NCBI GenBank assembly: GCA_016871315.1
Contig: VFZE01000007.1
Location: forward strand, 1 to 64,000
From: Acidimicrobiia bacterium
Lineage (GTDB): Bacteria; Acidobacteriota; Terriglobia; Bryobacterales; Bryobacteraceae
Reading direction: 5' to 3'
Length of the DNA stretch: 64,000 bases
Position 1 is the stretch's first letter; each line of letters starts with the position of its first letter. Below, one piece after another: positions 1-9,452 of the stretch. Both the position numbers and the translations under genes were made by a program. Under the pieces are notes generated by a model that was given only the letters and a program-made list of their open reading frames with translations, ran no database searches and was not told the origin of the DNA.

Positions 1-336
1 ATCTTCTCCGATGCCCTGAAGTCGTATGAAGGGCTGGCGTCCGAGTACCAACATCAGGTGATTGACCACGCCGTTGAGTACGTTAACGGCAATGTCCACA
101 CCAACACGATGGAAAACTTCTGGTCGCTTCTGAAGCGTGGGCTTCATGGGACCTACATCAGCGTCGAGCCATTTCACCTGTTCCGCTACGTTGACGAACA
201 GGCGTTTCGGTACAACAACCGCCGAGAGATGGACGATGCGGACCGTTTCAGTCTCGCGGTTACTCAGATCGTCGGGAAGCGGCTGACTTGGAAAGAAGTC
301 ACCGGCAAGGTTGACAAAATACCGGAAGTCAACTAG
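1..336 (+). CDS. IS1595-family (ISXO2-like) transposase, C-terminal part
   Basis: The frame is open from the first base of the window, so the gene begins upstream; 111 residues are visible. The text HTNTMENFWSLLKRGLHGTY followed by RYVDEQAFRYNNR is typical of the C-terminal end of the DDE domain of IS1595/ISXO2 transposases, where the glutamate of the HTNT-E-FW motif is the last acidic catalytic residue. Such enzymes cut and paste their own element. The gene stops a few bases inside the stop of the next, oppositely oriented small ORF. Whether the element is complete cannot be judged because its left part is outside the window. Family assignment is confident; activity is unknown. Confidence 0.85.
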   Translation: MFSDALKSYEGLASEYQHQVIDHAVEYVNGNVHTNTMENFWSLLKRGLHGTYISVEPFHLFRYVDEQAFRYNNRREMDDADRFSLAVTQIVGKRLTWKEVTGKVDKIPEVN

Positions 337-524
337 CGGTCGCTTGCTCCGGGGTCCGAAGCGGAAGGCTTGACGTTTCGCTTCGGCTTCGGTCCTCGCC
401 TGTTCGGGTTCTTTGCTGCTTGCCTCCGATGCTCCTCTATGCGCTCTTTGATGACGCCGTGTGGAACGGCGAGCACATGATCCACAAGTGCCGTGAAGCG
501 CTCGTACTCGACCGAGTGTTTCAT
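333..524 (-). CDS. Small basic protein next to the IS1595 transposase
   Basis: A 63-residue protein beginning MKHSVEYERF and ending in a lysine/arginine-rich tail with RRGPKPKR. A GGAG motif sits six bases before the ATG, supporting real translation. It is convergent with the transposase and overlaps its stop by 4 bp. From memory, similar short proteins of this type are frequent beside ISXO2-like transposases, so it may be a passenger or accessory gene of the element. No catalytic or DNA-binding motif is recognised and no function is proposed. Confidence 0.5.
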   Translation of the reverse strand: MKHSVEYERFTALVDHVLAVPHGVIKERIEEHRRQAAKNPNRRGPKPKRNVKPSASDPGASDR

Positions 525-544
525 TTGTCTCCATCATACTGCAC

Positions 545-2278
545 CTAGGCCCGATTGGGGAATGAAGCCCTGACCTTTGCGGTGAACGGCTCCGCCCGGA
601 TGTTGTCCCGCTGGAAATCGTTCTCGGCAACAACAGTAACGATATTGGCCGCCTTTAGCAGCAATTCCTCACAGCGCGTACCATCCCAGAGATTCTTCAT
701 GATTCCATCGCAGTATCTCGACATCTCATTGGCGTGCATTGGTGGAACAGGCTCTCCGACCAGCAAGCGAAACGCCATAATGATGTGAAATCTTGCTGGC
801 TTTAGCCTGCTCTCCAACTTTCCCTTCTTGAAGAGCATCTCAAGTGCATAGAAGACATAGGAGGCTGCGTAGTATGGCTCCAGCCTGTGTCCTTTGGCAA
901 AGATCTCTTTGGTGACTTTGTCGCGGATGCTCTTATAGTTTCTGGTTGTTCTGTGTGCTTCATCAAGAAACATTGAGGCAAAGGATCTGATTACATTGGC
1001 TTCTGTAATTACTCTACCCTTGTCGATACCAAGCCGATCATACTGGCACGTTCTGCGCTCGTAGTAGAGACGTTTCGACTCTTCCGAGAAGGATTGAAAA
1101 AACTGCTCTAGCTGCCGGGGAAACTCTTGGAGCGCGAAGAACTGCTCTTCCTTCACTTCCGTCTGTCGGTTTGTGGCCCGGACAATGGATGCGATCACAC
1201 CTTCGTCATCAGTGCTGATGATTCGTACTGGGACCATGACACGATCTGTCAATAATGTCCGATTGTCGTGCAATACGTGGCTGGTCTGGCAACCGTTGAC
1301 AATCTGGAAATCAGTAATGCTCAGACGATTGCCAGAAGGAACTAATTTTCTGGCGATGAGCGTGATGCCGTTATTCATCAGGACGAACATATCGTTCGTT
1401 TCCGACTTCAATGTACTCTGGATCTCCTTGTTGACTTCGTTATACCCATACCAATCCCGGACATTGCTCTCGAAGAGGCCGGGAAGCATCTCGCCGGTCT
1501 CTCGACTGATTACTTTTACGAACTCGGTAGAGGGAAGAAACCCGATATAGGCGTCCTTAACCCCAGAAACATCTCCGACTGCGATCTTGTTTGGGAAGCT
1601 GAAGGTCTTGGTGACCGCATTCCGTGTTTGCCGGTAGAGCGCTTGGAGCCTAGCCGCATCCACAGGAGTTAACTCTACAGCAGAAAATATATCCGTATCC
1701 CTCAGGTCTTCGGTCAAGATGTTGATGCGTGCCTGAATGTTCGTATCATCCTGCCATTTCCCCGTCGTTACATAGTAGAGTTTGCAGGATGGAAGGCCGC
1801 GATCAAACTTGGTGCTCAGCTCGTAGATCTTTGTGGCGACTTCCGCCGCCGCTGCAACTCTTGCATTGCGATTCAATCGTGGATTCTCGCTGAAAAAGTC
1901 CGTGACTCCGCCTCCGAACGTGACCACCTTAGCGGCACTAAAGCTAGAACTCCTTTCTGCCTGAATGAAAATGAATTGAACATCCAGGCTTGAACTGTCG
2001 GACTCATACATCGCCAGACTCTCAACGTCTGTGATTAGCGTCCCGTTCACAATGATCGCTACGGCGTCAATACCTGTGTCCGTCCCGCCGCCATCATTCC
2101 CGTTCTGGTTGTGGCGTCCATCCCCGGTTACCACATCGTCGGTATCAAAATGGATGTTGTGATGCTGCTTGATAACACAGAATGCCGCAAAGTGCTCGAA
2201 GCGTTCGGATTCATCTAGGGACTCAATGTGATACTCCGTGGAGAACTCCGTGACGTAGCGTTCAGTAATGCGGTCCAT
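545..2278 (-). CDS. AIPR-family protein (abortive infection phage resistance)
   Basis: 577 residues from ATG 2278, preceded by a TGGAGG ribosome binding site and a TATACC -10-like hexamer; a longer in-frame start at 2362 would add 28 residues with no family support. The protein matches the AIPR family: an N-terminal nuclease-like segment (GTDTGIDAVAIIVNG, then FIFIQAERSSSF), a middle region with IVNGCQTSHVL and RATNRQTEVKEEQFFALQEF, and YYERRTCQYDR. AIPR proteins are associated with abortive infection against phage and often sit in mobile regions. In the QxK-type motif the lysine is replaced (QAE), which may matter for a PD-(D/E)xK-like active site. Base composition is visibly more AT-rich than the surrounding housekeeping genes, and it lies between a transposase and a broken DUF1080 gene, so horizontal acquisition is likely. 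Confidence 0.8.
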   Translation of the reverse strand: MDRITERYVTEFSTEYHIESLDESERFEHFAAFCVIKQHHNIHFDTDDVVTGDGRHNQNGNDGGGTDTGIDAVAIIVNGTLITDVESLAMYESDSSSLDVQFIFIQAERSSSFSAAKVVTFGGGVTDFFSENPRLNRNARVAAAAEVATKIYELSTKFDRGLPSCKLYYVTTGKWQDDTNIQARINILTEDLRDTDIFSAVELTPVDAARLQALYRQTRNAVTKTFSFPNKIAVGDVSGVKDAYIGFLPSTEFVKVISRETGEMLPGLFESNVRDWYGYNEVNKEIQSTLKSETNDMFVLMNNGITLIARKLVPSGNRLSITDFQIVNGCQTSHVLHDNRTLLTDRVMVPVRIISTDDEGVIASIVRATNRQTEVKEEQFFALQEFPRQLEQFFQSFSEESKRLYYERRTCQYDRLGIDKGRVITEANVIRSFASMFLDEAHRTTRNYKSIRDKVTKEIFAKGHRLEPYYAASYVFYALEMLFKKGKLESRLKPARFHIIMAFRLLVGEPVPPMHANEMSRYCDGIMKNLWDGTRCEELLLKAANIVTVVAENDFQRDNIRAEPFTAKVRASFPNRA

Positions 2279-2356
2279 TGTGGTTCTGCCTCCACTGAGG
2301 TATAGATGGGCGGCTACACGGCTTAACGCCACGGGGCCTCCCCCGATGGACCATGG

Positions 2357-2728
2357 TTGCACGTTGCGATTGATGAGTCAAGTAATTTATCGCTCTACGG
2401 AGAGGCGCTTGGCACCGGATGGCTCTCCTCACAGCAGATGATCGAGAACGGCCATACTCACTACCTGGCCGAAGGGTGGAACAAGCTGCGGATCGTCGCC
2501 CGGGGGCCTCGGATACAGACCGGGGTCAATGGCCACATGATCGAAGACCTGACCAACGAGGATGTGTACAAGACACACGCGAAGGGCTTCATCGGGCTGC
2601 AAGTACACGGCCTCGGCGACCGCGAACTCAAGGATCCTGCGCACGCGGGCCTGGGGATCACGAAAAGCCAGCCGCTGATCGTCAAGTGGCGCAACATCCG
2701 CATTCGGCCACTGGCCGCCGGCAACTGA
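2357..2728 (+). pseudogene. DUF1080 (3-keto-disaccharide hydrolase-like) gene, 5' end lost
   Basis: About 115 residues that read as the C-terminal end of a DUF1080 domain (GEALGTGWLSSQQMIENG, EGWNKLRIVARGP, NGHMIEDLTNEDVYKTHAKG, FIGLQVHG). Intact family members carry a signal peptide and a longer beta-sandwich before this point. Upstream of about 2390 the frame enters the AIPR promoter region with no DUF1080 similarity, so the gene was cut by the event that brought in the AIPR/IS1595 block. The only available start is a TTG with no ribosome binding site. DUF1080 proteins are secreted glycoside-active proteins, and pairing with a following sugar transporter is common in Acidobacteria and Planctomycetes. 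Confidence 0.8.
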
Positions 2729-2813
2729 TAGACTATCGGCTCATGGCCGGATGAAGTCGTTTTCGCCGGTGAGGCGCAGCCTCCTTCGACATTTCCAAAG
2801 GCTCAACTAACCG

Positions 2814-4502
2814 ATGAACATCAAACAGGACGCAATCTCTTCCAACGCCGGGCGGCTGCTGTGGGCCGGTTTTACGGCGATCCTGGCCGCGGGCGTGGGG
2901 TTCGGCGTGCGCGGCGGCATCCTGGCGAACTGGGGCGCCGAGTTCGGCTTCACCAGCGCCGAGCTGGGCGCCATCACCGGCGCGGGACTGACGGGATTCT
3001 GCTTCGGCATCATCACCGGCGGCGTGGTGGTGGACAAGCTTGGGTACGGGAAGCTGGTGATCGCCGCGTTTGTGTTCCACGCCCTGTCGGCGATCGTGAC
3101 CTTCGCGGCCATGCCGCAGCAGGCGAAGGGGACGGCCTACAACTTCCTTTATTGGGGCACTTTTATCTTCGCCATCGCGAACGGAACGCTCGAGGCGGTT
3201 GCCAACCCGCTGGTGGCCACGCTGTTTCCGAACAAGCGCACGCACTACCTCAACATCCTGCATGCAAGCTGGCCGGCCGGCCTGGTGCTGGGCGGCGCCA
3301 TCGGGTGGTTGCTGGGCGATCATTACGGCTGGCACTGGAAGTGGCAGCTCGGCCTGTTCCTGATCCCGACGATGGTTTACGGGGCGATGTTCTTCGGGCA
3401 GCATATGCCGCAGTCGGAAGCGTCGCAGAAGGGCCTGACGCTGGGAGGCATGTTCAAGGATGTCGGGCTCCTGGGCGGGCTGGTGATCTGTTTTCTTCTT
3501 TCGCTCTTCTTCCACGGCGCGCTCGGGATTCCGCAAACAGGGGCGTATGTTCTGGCAGGCGCGCTGCTGCTCGGCGTGGGCGTTCTGACGCGCTTCTCGA
3601 TGGGCAGCTTTTTGCTGTTCGTCCTGTTCGTCGCGCACGCGATGGTGGGCGCGGTGGAGCTTGGCACCGACGGGTGGATTCAGAACATCACGGGCAACAT
3701 CCTGACGCCGGCCGAGGGCAAGATCCTGTTCGTGTTCACGTCGATGATCATGTTCGGGCTGCGTTTCGCGGCGGAGTTTATCGAGCAGCGGATCGGCCTT
3801 TCCCCGGTCGGGATTCTGACGTCCTGCTCGATGCTCGCCGTCGCCGGGTTGCTCGCCACCTGCCGCATCCAGACATTTCAAGGCGCGATGCTGGCGCTGT
3901 TGATCTATGCCGTGGGCAAAACCTTCTTCTGGCCGACGATGCTGGCGGTGGCCAGCGACCGGTTCCCTCGCACCGGAGCGATCGCCATCAGCATTATGGG
4001 CGGCATCGGGATGATGTCGGGTGGCATGATCGGCGGACCGGGCCTCGGCTATGCCAAGGACCGCTTCACCAGCGCCCACCTGGAAAGCACGCGTCCGGAA
4101 GTCTATGCGAAGTACAAAGTGGCTGAACCGGCCGGCTGGCTGTTTTTCCGGGAAGTGGCCGCCTTGGACGGGCGGAAACAGGGAGATGTGCAGGCGAAGC
4201 TGGCGCAGGCGCGGCAAGAGCTGGCCGACGAGGGGATCAAGGATCCTCAGGTCGCCATCGAGCGGTTGCCGGAAGAGGAGCGGCTTGTACACCAGGCCGG
4301 AATCCAAGGTGACCGCCAGACGCTGGTCGCCGATGCGGCGATTCCGGCGATGATGGCATTCATCTATCTCGGCCTCCTACTCTACTTCCGGTCGATCGGC
4401 GGTTATCGGGCGGTGCACCTGGCAGGCACCGATGCCGCCTCTCTCCCAAATTCGGATAGTATCGCGCCCAACATGGGTATGGGAAACCAGAAGGACCACT
4501 AA
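2814..4502 (+). CDS. MFS transporter (sugar-type)
   Basis: 562 residues with repeated hydrophobic helices throughout, a first half starting near [20 protein letters not shown] and a G-rich helix-loop motif of the major facilitator superfamily ([13 protein letters not shown], loop 2-3). A hydrophilic insertion of roughly 120 residues near the C-terminus (around residues 420-540, rich in K, E and Q) precedes the last membrane helix; this is longer than usual for the family. It lies 85 bp downstream of the broken DUF1080 gene, with which it probably formed a transcription unit, so a sugar or sugar-derivative substrate is plausible. The exact substrate cannot be read from the sequence. Confidence 0.8.
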   Translation: MNIKQDAISSNAGRLLWAGFTAILAAGVGFGVRGGILANWGAEFGFTSAELGAITGAGLTGFCFGIITGGVVVDKLGYGKLVIAAFVFHALSAIVTFAAMPQQAKGTAYNFLYWGTFIFAIANGTLEAVANPLVATLFPNKRTHYLNILHASWPAGLVLGGAIGWLLGDHYGWHWKWQLGLFLIPTMVYGAMFFGQHMPQSEASQKGLTLGGMFKDVGLLGGLVICFLLSLFFHGALGIPQTGAYVLAGALLLGVGVLTRFSMGSFLLFVLFVAHAMVGAVELGTDGWIQNITGNILTPAEGKILFVFTSMIMFGLRFAAEFIEQRIGLSPVGILTSCSMLAVAGLLATCRIQTFQGAMLALLIYAVGKTFFWPTMLAVASDRFPRTGAIAISIMGGIGMMSGGMIGGPGLGYAKDRFTSAHLESTRPEVYAKYKVAEPAGWLFFREVAALDGRKQGDVQAKLAQARQELADEGIKDPQVAIERLPEEERLVHQAGIQGDRQTLVADAAIPAMMAFIYLGLLLYFRSIGGYRAVHLAGTDAASLPNSDSIAPNMGMGNQKDH

Positions 4503-4529
4503 GCAGGAACACGTCGAACACGTACCCGG

Positions 4530-5612
4530 TCACAGCAGATCGCCCCGCCCGGCCTTTTCGAGCAGCTTCACCACATCCCCCACACGCTGCGCCTGCTCCC
4601 GCCGCACAATGAGCAGCGCGTCCGGCGTATCCACCACGATCAGATCCTCCACGCCCGCCAGCGCCACCAACTTCCCCTGAGACTCCACGTAGCAGCGGTG
4701 GGAATCCAGCGCCACAATCTCGCCTCTGCCGGAATTGCCGTCCGGATCCTTCGGCAGCAGCTCATAAACGGCGTTCCAGCTGCCTAGGTCGCTCCAGCCG
4801 ATGTTGCCGGCGGGAACGCCCCAAACCTTGCCTGCCTGCGCGGCCTTCTCCATCACTGCGTAATCGACCGAGATGTTCTCGCACCGTGGATAGGTGTCGC
4901 GCAGCCGCGCGGTGAATCGCCGGTTCTTCAGCGGAGGAAGGGAAGCCAGCAGCGAAGCAGTGCGTGGCAGATAATTGCGCAGCGCCTCCTGAAACACCGC
5001 CGCGCGCCAGAAGAATATCCCCGCGTTCCAATAGAAGCGCCCCGCGGCCAGGAATCGTTTGGCCGTCTTCAGGTCCGGCTTCTCATGGAAGCGGCGCAAC
5101 GGCACGGCTTTACCGGCGCCGGCGCGCGCCGGAAACTCCAGGTAGCCGAAGCCCGTTTCCGGATGCCGCGCCTCGATGCCGATCGTGGCCAGATATCCTC
5201 TCTCGGCCGCCGCGAAAGCGGGTTTCAGCAGTTTGCGGAACTCAGCCGCGTCATCAATCTGATGATCGGCCGGAAAGACGCCGAGCACCGCGTCAGGATC
5301 CCCCATCGAGATCAGTTGTGAGGCCAGGCCAAGGCACGGCGCTGTGTTGCGCTGCGCGGGTTCGGCCAGGATCTGCCGCGGTGGCACCTCGGGTAGCAGC
5401 TTGGCGATCGGCTTGCGCAACTGTTCCGTCGTGAGGATCCAGATGCGTTCCGGGGGAATCTCCGGCCGCAGCCTTTCCACCGTATGCTCCAGCAGGGTGC
5501 CCTCATCGAGAAACCGCAGCAGTTGCTTGGGCGTCAGCGTCCGGCTGCGCGGCCAGAACCGCGTTCCGCGGCCCCCGGCCAGGATCAGGCCATAGCGATT
5601 CGATTTCGGCAT
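4530..5612 (-). CDS. manC: Mannose-1-phosphate guanylyltransferase
   Basis: 360 residues. Makes GDP-mannose from mannose-1-phosphate and GTP for glycan synthesis, in the cytoplasm. The nucleotidyltransferase signature LILAGGRGTRFWPRSR is at residues 9-24, with the conserved lysine in LTPKQLL just after; EPAQRNTAPC, VFPADHQI and GFGYLEF are further family motifs, and FYWNAGIFFW and DYAVMEK follow. It has only the guanylyltransferase domain and lacks the phosphomannose isomerase half of bifunctional enzymes. It is the last gene of the ffh-to-manC minus-strand run, 16 bp after lepB. Confidence 0.92.
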   Translation of the reverse strand: MPKSNRYGLILAGGRGTRFWPRSRTLTPKQLLRFLDEGTLLEHTVERLRPEIPPERIWILTTEQLRKPIAKLLPEVPPRQILAEPAQRNTAPCLGLASQLISMGDPDAVLGVFPADHQIDDAAEFRKLLKPAFAAAERGYLATIGIEARHPETGFGYLEFPARAGAGKAVPLRRFHEKPDLKTAKRFLAAGRFYWNAGIFFWRAAVFQEALRNYLPRTASLLASLPPLKNRRFTARLRDTYPRCENISVDYAVMEKAAQAGKVWGVPAGNIGWSDLGSWNAVYELLPKDPDGNSGRGEIVALDSHRCYVESQGKLVALAGVEDLIVVDTPDALLIVRREQAQRVGDVVKLLEKAGRGDLL

Positions 5613-5628
5613 GAAAGAAGGCGAAGGC

Positions 5629-6417
5629 TTACTCGGCCGTGTGGCCGCGGATCAGCTGGAACGTGCGCACCCACCGCGTCTTGGAAAAGAAGTTGAGCGC
5701 GAGATCCTTCATATGATCCATGCCAATGTCGGGGCTCGCCAGCCGGTCCGTCGGCGCGTCGTAGCTCCAGTAAATGATCAGCGGCTTGCCGATAATGTTC
5801 CCCCGCGGCACAAAGCCCCAGTAGCGGCTGTCGAGCGAAGAGTCCCGGTTATCCCCCATCGCGAAGTAGTGGCCCGGCGGAACCACCACTTCCCCGTTCA
5901 GGACATGCTTTTCCAGCATCTCCTGCGCCGGTTCATAGACGCGCACGTTGGGATCCGATGGAAAATTGTCGCGGTAGGAGTCGTAGTATTCCGTCTTGTG
6001 GTACTTGTATGGCTCCGCCGAAGCCGTCCCGTTCAGGATCACCTGCTTGCGCTCGATCCGCATGCGGTCGCCGGGAACCGCGATCACGCGCTTCACGAAA
6101 GTCTGCCGGATATCCACCGGATACCGGAACACGATGATGTCCCCGCGCTTCACTTCGCTATAGGGCAGCAAGTGCTTGCTCAGCGCGCCGGGAGGCGAAT
6201 AGGTCAGCTTATCCACCAGCAGGTGGTCGCCGATCAGCAGCGTGTCTTCCATCGAGCCGGTGGGAATGACAAAAGCCTGCACCAGCGTCGTCGTTCCGAA
6301 CAGCAGCAGCAGGATCGTTACGGTCCATTCCGCGATCGTCCCGCGCGGTGGATCGGCCGTCGCCGCCGCTTCATGCGGAGCGGTTTCAACGCCGGCCGTT
6401 TCGGTGGGCTGTTTCAT
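5629..6417 (-). CDS. lepB: Signal peptidase I
   Basis: 262 residues. Cleaves signal peptides from exported proteins at the outer face of the inner membrane. A short cytoplasmic N-terminus is followed by one membrane helix (about residues 29-50), then the catalytic serine in IPTGSMEDTL (Ser55) and the catalytic lysine in TFVKRVIAVPGD (Lys109). The GDNRDSSLDSRYWG box is also intact. Lies in the ribosome/SRP cluster between the small membrane protein gene and manC. A complete, apparently functional family S26 enzyme. Confidence 0.95.
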   Translation of the reverse strand: MKQPTETAGVETAPHEAAATADPPRGTIAEWTVTILLLLFGTTTLVQAFVIPTGSMEDTLLIGDHLLVDKLTYSPPGALSKHLLPYSEVKRGDIIVFRYPVDIRQTFVKRVIAVPGDRMRIERKQVILNGTASAEPYKYHKTEYYDSYRDNFPSDPNVRVYEPAQEMLEKHVLNGEVVVPPGHYFAMGDNRDSSLDSRYWGFVPRGNIIGKPLIIYWSYDAPTDRLASPDIGMDHMKDLALNFFSKTRWVRTFQLIRGHTAE

Positions 6418-6456
6418 GAGAATTCCTTCGGTGTGTCCATTTCCTATTGTAGTGCC

Positions 6457-6771
6457 TCAGCCGGAATCGGGCGAGTAGCGCCGCAGCCGGTACACCTCGA
6501 GGATCGAGAAGTAGATGTTCACGAAACCCAGCCCGCTTACCGCACCGCGGAAGTGCGGGCTCCTCCACACGCTTCGCCACGTCTCGGCGATCCACGCCTG
6601 ATCGGCCGTGCTCGCTTCGATCCAGGCGAAATAGTTCGTGTTCCAGGAATCCAGCCACGGAAACACAACCAGAAACACACCCATTTCAAAACAGAAAATC
6701 GCAAACAGCAGGCCGGTCAGCTTGTGGTACCACCGGTAGACCCGGCTTGGGGCGGCGGTTTCTACTTCCAT
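6457..6771 (-). CDS. Small membrane protein of unknown function
   Basis: 104 residues from ATG 6771; an upstream in-frame extension to 6948 lies inside rnhB and is probably not used. The start overlaps the end of rnhB by 10 bp, suggesting translational coupling. Two hydrophobic stretches are visible (around LTGLLFAIFCFEMGVFLVVF and AVSGLGFVNIYFSILEVYRL) separated by a hydrophilic, tryptophan-rich loop. I do not recognise a named domain. Position between rnhB and lepB, on the same strand, suggests co-transcription with the housekeeping cluster. Confidence 0.7.
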   Translation of the reverse strand: MEVETAAPSRVYRWYHKLTGLLFAIFCFEMGVFLVVFPWLDSWNTNYFAWIEASTADQAWIAETWRSVWRSPHFRGAVSGLGFVNIYFSILEVYRLRRYSPDSG

Positions 6772-7448
6772 GCCGCTCCTGCTTCGGTGAACAGGGACAG
6801 TTGCGGGTCGCCTCCGGCCAGCCGCACCGGCTCGTAAGAAAAGCGGTGGTGCGCCGTGGGGCCATGTTCGGCAAGAGCCTTCAGATGTTGCGGCGTCGAG
6901 TAGCCTTTGTGCGCCAGAAAACCGTACTCCGGATACAGGTGGTCCCATTCCGCCATCGACGAATCACGGTCCACCTTGGCCAGGATCGAGGCCGCCGCGA
7001 TCGACCGGCACAGCGCATCGCCATCTATCAGGCCGCGCTGCGGGATCGCTGTGTCCAGCCTCAGCGCGTCCACCAGCAGATAGTCAGGCTCCACCGGCAG
7101 CGCCTCCAGCGCCCGTCTCATCGCCAGCCGGGATGCCTGATAGATGTTCAAGCGGTCAATCTCACGATTATCGGCCCAAGCCACCGCCCAGCCGATGGCG
7201 CGCTCCCGAATCACTCCGGCAAGCTCTTGCCTTACCTCAGGCTCCAACTGCTTGCTGTCGCGCAACCCGCGGATCGGCCGCGCCGGATCCAGAATCACCG
7301 CGGCGGCATAGACCGGCCCGAACAGGCAGCCACGCCCCGCTTCGTCCAGCCCCGCCACCCGCGCATAGCCCCGCGCATGGGCCGCCCGTTCCAGGCGGCT
7401 GCTACACCGCCGCGTGTTTGCAGCTGGCTTGCTCGACCGGGTAGGCAA
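6762..7448 (-). CDS. rnhB: Ribonuclease HII
   Basis: 228 residues. Removes RNA, including single misincorporated ribonucleotides, from RNA-DNA hybrids. The GLDEAGRG motif with the paired acidic metal ligands is at residues 34-40 (Asp35, Glu36), another catalytic aspartate is in YLLVDALRL, and AASILAKVDRD is the conserved C-terminal family box. Placed right after rplS, 14 bp apart, as in many bacteria. A complete enzyme by length and motifs. Confidence 0.95.
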   Translation of the reverse strand: MPTRSSKPAANTRRCSSRLERAAHARGYARVAGLDEAGRGCLFGPVYAAAVILDPARPIRGLRDSKQLEPEVRQELAGVIRERAIGWAVAWADNREIDRLNIYQASRLAMRRALEALPVEPDYLLVDALRLDTAIPQRGLIDGDALCRSIAAASILAKVDRDSSMAEWDHLYPEYGFLAHKGYSTPQHLKALAEHGPTAHHRFSYEPVRLAGGDPQLSLFTEAGAAWK

Positions 7449-7462
7449 CGCCGCAACCCGGT

Positions 7463-7810
7463 TTACTGGCGCTCTTTCAGGCGGGCCGCTTTGCCGCGCA
7501 GGTTGCGCAGGTAGTACAGCTTGGCGCGCCGCACCTTGCCCGTTCGCACGATCTCGATCTTGTCCACCACCGGCGCGTGCACAGGAAAGATCCTCTCCAC
7601 GCCGTGGCCGAAGCTGATCTTCCGTACGGTGATCGTCCGCCCGACGCCGCTGTTGTTGTCGGCGATGATCGTTCCTTCAAACGCCTGCAGCCGCTCCTTG
7701 TCGCCTTCGCGGATCTTCACCTGTACCCGCACCGTGTCGCCCGGCTGTATCGGGGGAACCTCGGCGCGCTTGAATTTGTTGGCTACCTTCGCTAGCAGTG
7801 CATTGCTCAT
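7463..7810 (-). CDS. rplS: 50S ribosomal protein L19
   Basis: 115 residues from ATG 7810; the frame extends upstream to 7927 but the family starts at this ATG. L19 sits at the interface of the two ribosomal subunits. Signatures: [35 protein letters not shown] and the RRAKLYYLR box near the C-terminus. Follows trmD at 40 bp, the classical rpsP-rimM-trmD-rplS order. Confidence 0.96.
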   Translation of the reverse strand: MSNALLAKVANKFKRAEVPPIQPGDTVRVQVKIREGDKERLQAFEGTIIADNNSGVGRTITVRKISFGHGVERIFPVHAPVVDKIEIVRTGKVRRAKLYYLRNLRGKAARLKERQ

Positions 7811-7850
7811 GGGGATACTCTCTTTTGAAATCCTGTTGGGGGGTAAACTT

Positions 7851-8546
7851 CTATTTAACCAAATCCGGACGGTTCCTTGCTGTCTTCTCTCTGGCCGCCT
7901 CCAGCCGCCACCGCCGGATCTGCTCATGGTTGCCTGTCAGCAGCACCTCCGGGACCTTCCAGCCCCGGTATTCCGCCGGCCTCGTGAACTGCGGGCAATC
8001 CAGCAGCAGCCGGCCCGTTTCCTCATCGCGGCGGAACGATTCCCATACCGTCGAATCGGCGTTTCCCACAACTCCCGGCACCAGCCGTCCCACCGCATCC
8101 ATCACCAGCGCCGCCGCCAGCTCTCCGCCGCTTAATACATAATCGCCGACCGAGATCTCCTCATCGGCCAGATGCTCGGCCACTCGTTCATCCACGCCTT
8201 CGTAGCGTCCGCAGATTAGCAGCACCTCCTCACATTCCGACAGCCGCCTCGCCGCCGCCTGGTCAAACAGCTTCCCCTGCGCCGACATCAACACCACACG
8301 CGCCGCCGCGCGCCGCTCCCCCAAAACCGCCGCTACCGCCTCAAAAACCGGCTCCGGCTTCATCAGCATTCCCTCGCCTCCGCCGAACGGGCGGTCGTCC
8401 ACCGTCTTGTGCCGGTCCTGTGTCCAATCGCGCAAATTATGTATCCGCACCTGAATCGCGCCCGACTTGATCGCCCGTCCTACCACCCCGTGCTCGAGTA
8501 TGCTCGAGAAAAACTCCGGAAAAATCGTCACCAGGTGGAACGTCAT
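7851..8546 (-). CDS. trmD: tRNA (guanine37-N1)-methyltransferase
   Basis: 231 residues from ATG 8546. Transfers methyl from S-adenosylmethionine to G37 of tRNAs, preventing +1 frameshifting. The trefoil-knot binding motifs are present: [13 protein letters not shown], then [17 protein letters not shown]. The start ATG overlaps the rimM stop (4-bp ATGA type overlap at 8543-8546), so translation is likely coupled. An upstream in-frame start at 8621 would lie inside rimM and has no family support. Confidence 0.96.
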   Translation of the reverse strand: MTFHLVTIFPEFFSSILEHGVVGRAIKSGAIQVRIHNLRDWTQDRHKTVDDRPFGGGEGMLMKPEPVFEAVAAVLGERRAAARVVLMSAQGKLFDQAAARRLSECEEVLLICGRYEGVDERVAEHLADEEISVGDYVLSGGELAAALVMDAVGRLVPGVVGNADSTVWESFRRDEETGRLLLDCPQFTRPAEYRGWKVPEVLLTGNHEQIRRWRLEAAREKTARNRPDLVK

Positions 8547-9085
8547 TTGCGGTTCAGCTCCCTCAATCCTTCCGGCAGCCGCACCTGAATCAGCCCGGCC
8601 TTTGGATCGATCTCCACGCATATCGCCTTCGCGAACGGAACTAGGATTTCCTCGCCGGCGGCGCTCACCACCTTCAATAAGGTCGCCGCGCCGCCTTGCA
8701 TCCAGTCCTCCACTTTGCCGATCTCCTCACCCGTCTCCACATCTTCCACCCGGCACCCAACCAGATCGGCAAGATAAAACTCTCCCTCTTCCGGAGGCGC
8801 CATCGTCTCGCGCCGCTGGCGAATCTCGGCGCCGCGCAGCGCTTCCGCATCGGAGATGCTATCGATGCCTGCCAACTTCAACACGGTTTTTCCCTGATGC
8901 AGCCAGGCGTTCTCAATACGGAATACGGCTCCTTCTGCAGGCAGCCCGCGTCCGAAAAGAGAAACCTCCCCGGCGCTTTCGAAAGTCTCCAGGGAATCGG
9001 CGTAGGAAACCACCACCACTTCGCCTGCCCGGCCGCGCGCACGGCTGACGCGCGCCAAGGTCAGCCATGGGCCCCCTTGGCTCAT
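8543..9085 (-). CDS. rimM: Ribosome maturation factor RimM
   Basis: 180 residues. Helps assemble the head of the 30S subunit and binds S19. The N-terminal RimM domain (LARVSRARGRAGEVVVV) is followed by a C-terminal PRC-barrel (EFYLADLVGCRVEDVETGEEIG, IRVLVPF-like strand ending IEIDPKAGLIQV-like). Overlaps trmD by 4 bp. Slightly divergent at the usual GRIxxxHGxxG start motif (here ARVSRARGRAG), but gene order makes the assignment safe. Confidence 0.93.
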   Translation of the reverse strand: MSQGGPWLTLARVSRARGRAGEVVVVSYADSLETFESAGEVSLFGRGLPAEGAVFRIENAWLHQGKTVLKLAGIDSISDAEALRGAEIRQRRETMAPPEEGEFYLADLVGCRVEDVETGEEIGKVEDWMQGGAATLLKVVSAAGEEILVPFAKAICVEIDPKAGLIQVRLPEGLRELNRK

Positions 9086-9118
9086 TGTCTCGGCTTCCTT
9101 GCTACTTCCTAATCTGGT

Positions 9119-9364
9119 CTACTCGAGAATCTCGAGTGTGAACCGCCGGTTTAGCTTCATTCCGGCGGCGCCTAGCAGCGTCCGGATCGAGCGGGCCGTG
9201 CGCCCCTGTTTGCCGATCACCTTGCCCAAATCACTGGGCGCGACGCGCAACTCGAGAACGGTGACCTGCTCTCCCTGCACCTCGCGCACGCTGACTTCTT
9301 CGGGGATGTCGACTAGAGCCTTCGCTATCTCTTCGACCAGATCCTTGATACTCATCCCTGCCAT
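9119..9364 (-). CDS. khpA: KH-domain RNA-binding protein (KhpA/YlqC type)
   Basis: 81 residues. A single KH domain with the GxxG loop as GKQG in [20 protein letters not shown] near the middle to C-terminus. Family members bind RNA, form complexes with KhpB/Jag and affect cell division and envelope growth in Gram-positive bacteria; the role in Acidobacteria is not established. Sits between rpsP and rimM, its usual place. Confidence 0.92.
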   Translation of the reverse strand: MAGMSIKDLVEEIAKALVDIPEEVSVREVQGEQVTVLELRVAPSDLGKVIGKQGRTARSIRTLLGAAGMKLNRRFTLEILE

Positions 9365-9452
9365 GGCAGCGTCTCCTGATTCAGAATCTACCTCAACTAT
9401 AACACCCGGAACGATCTAGCTCCCCGGGGAGACAGCTGTCGGCAAACAACTT

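Noticed and set aside
2733-4307. 524-codon minus-strand ORF opposite the MFS transporter
   Set aside because: Low-complexity H/R/P/Q-rich translation, fully antisense to a clear membrane protein; a high-GC shadow.
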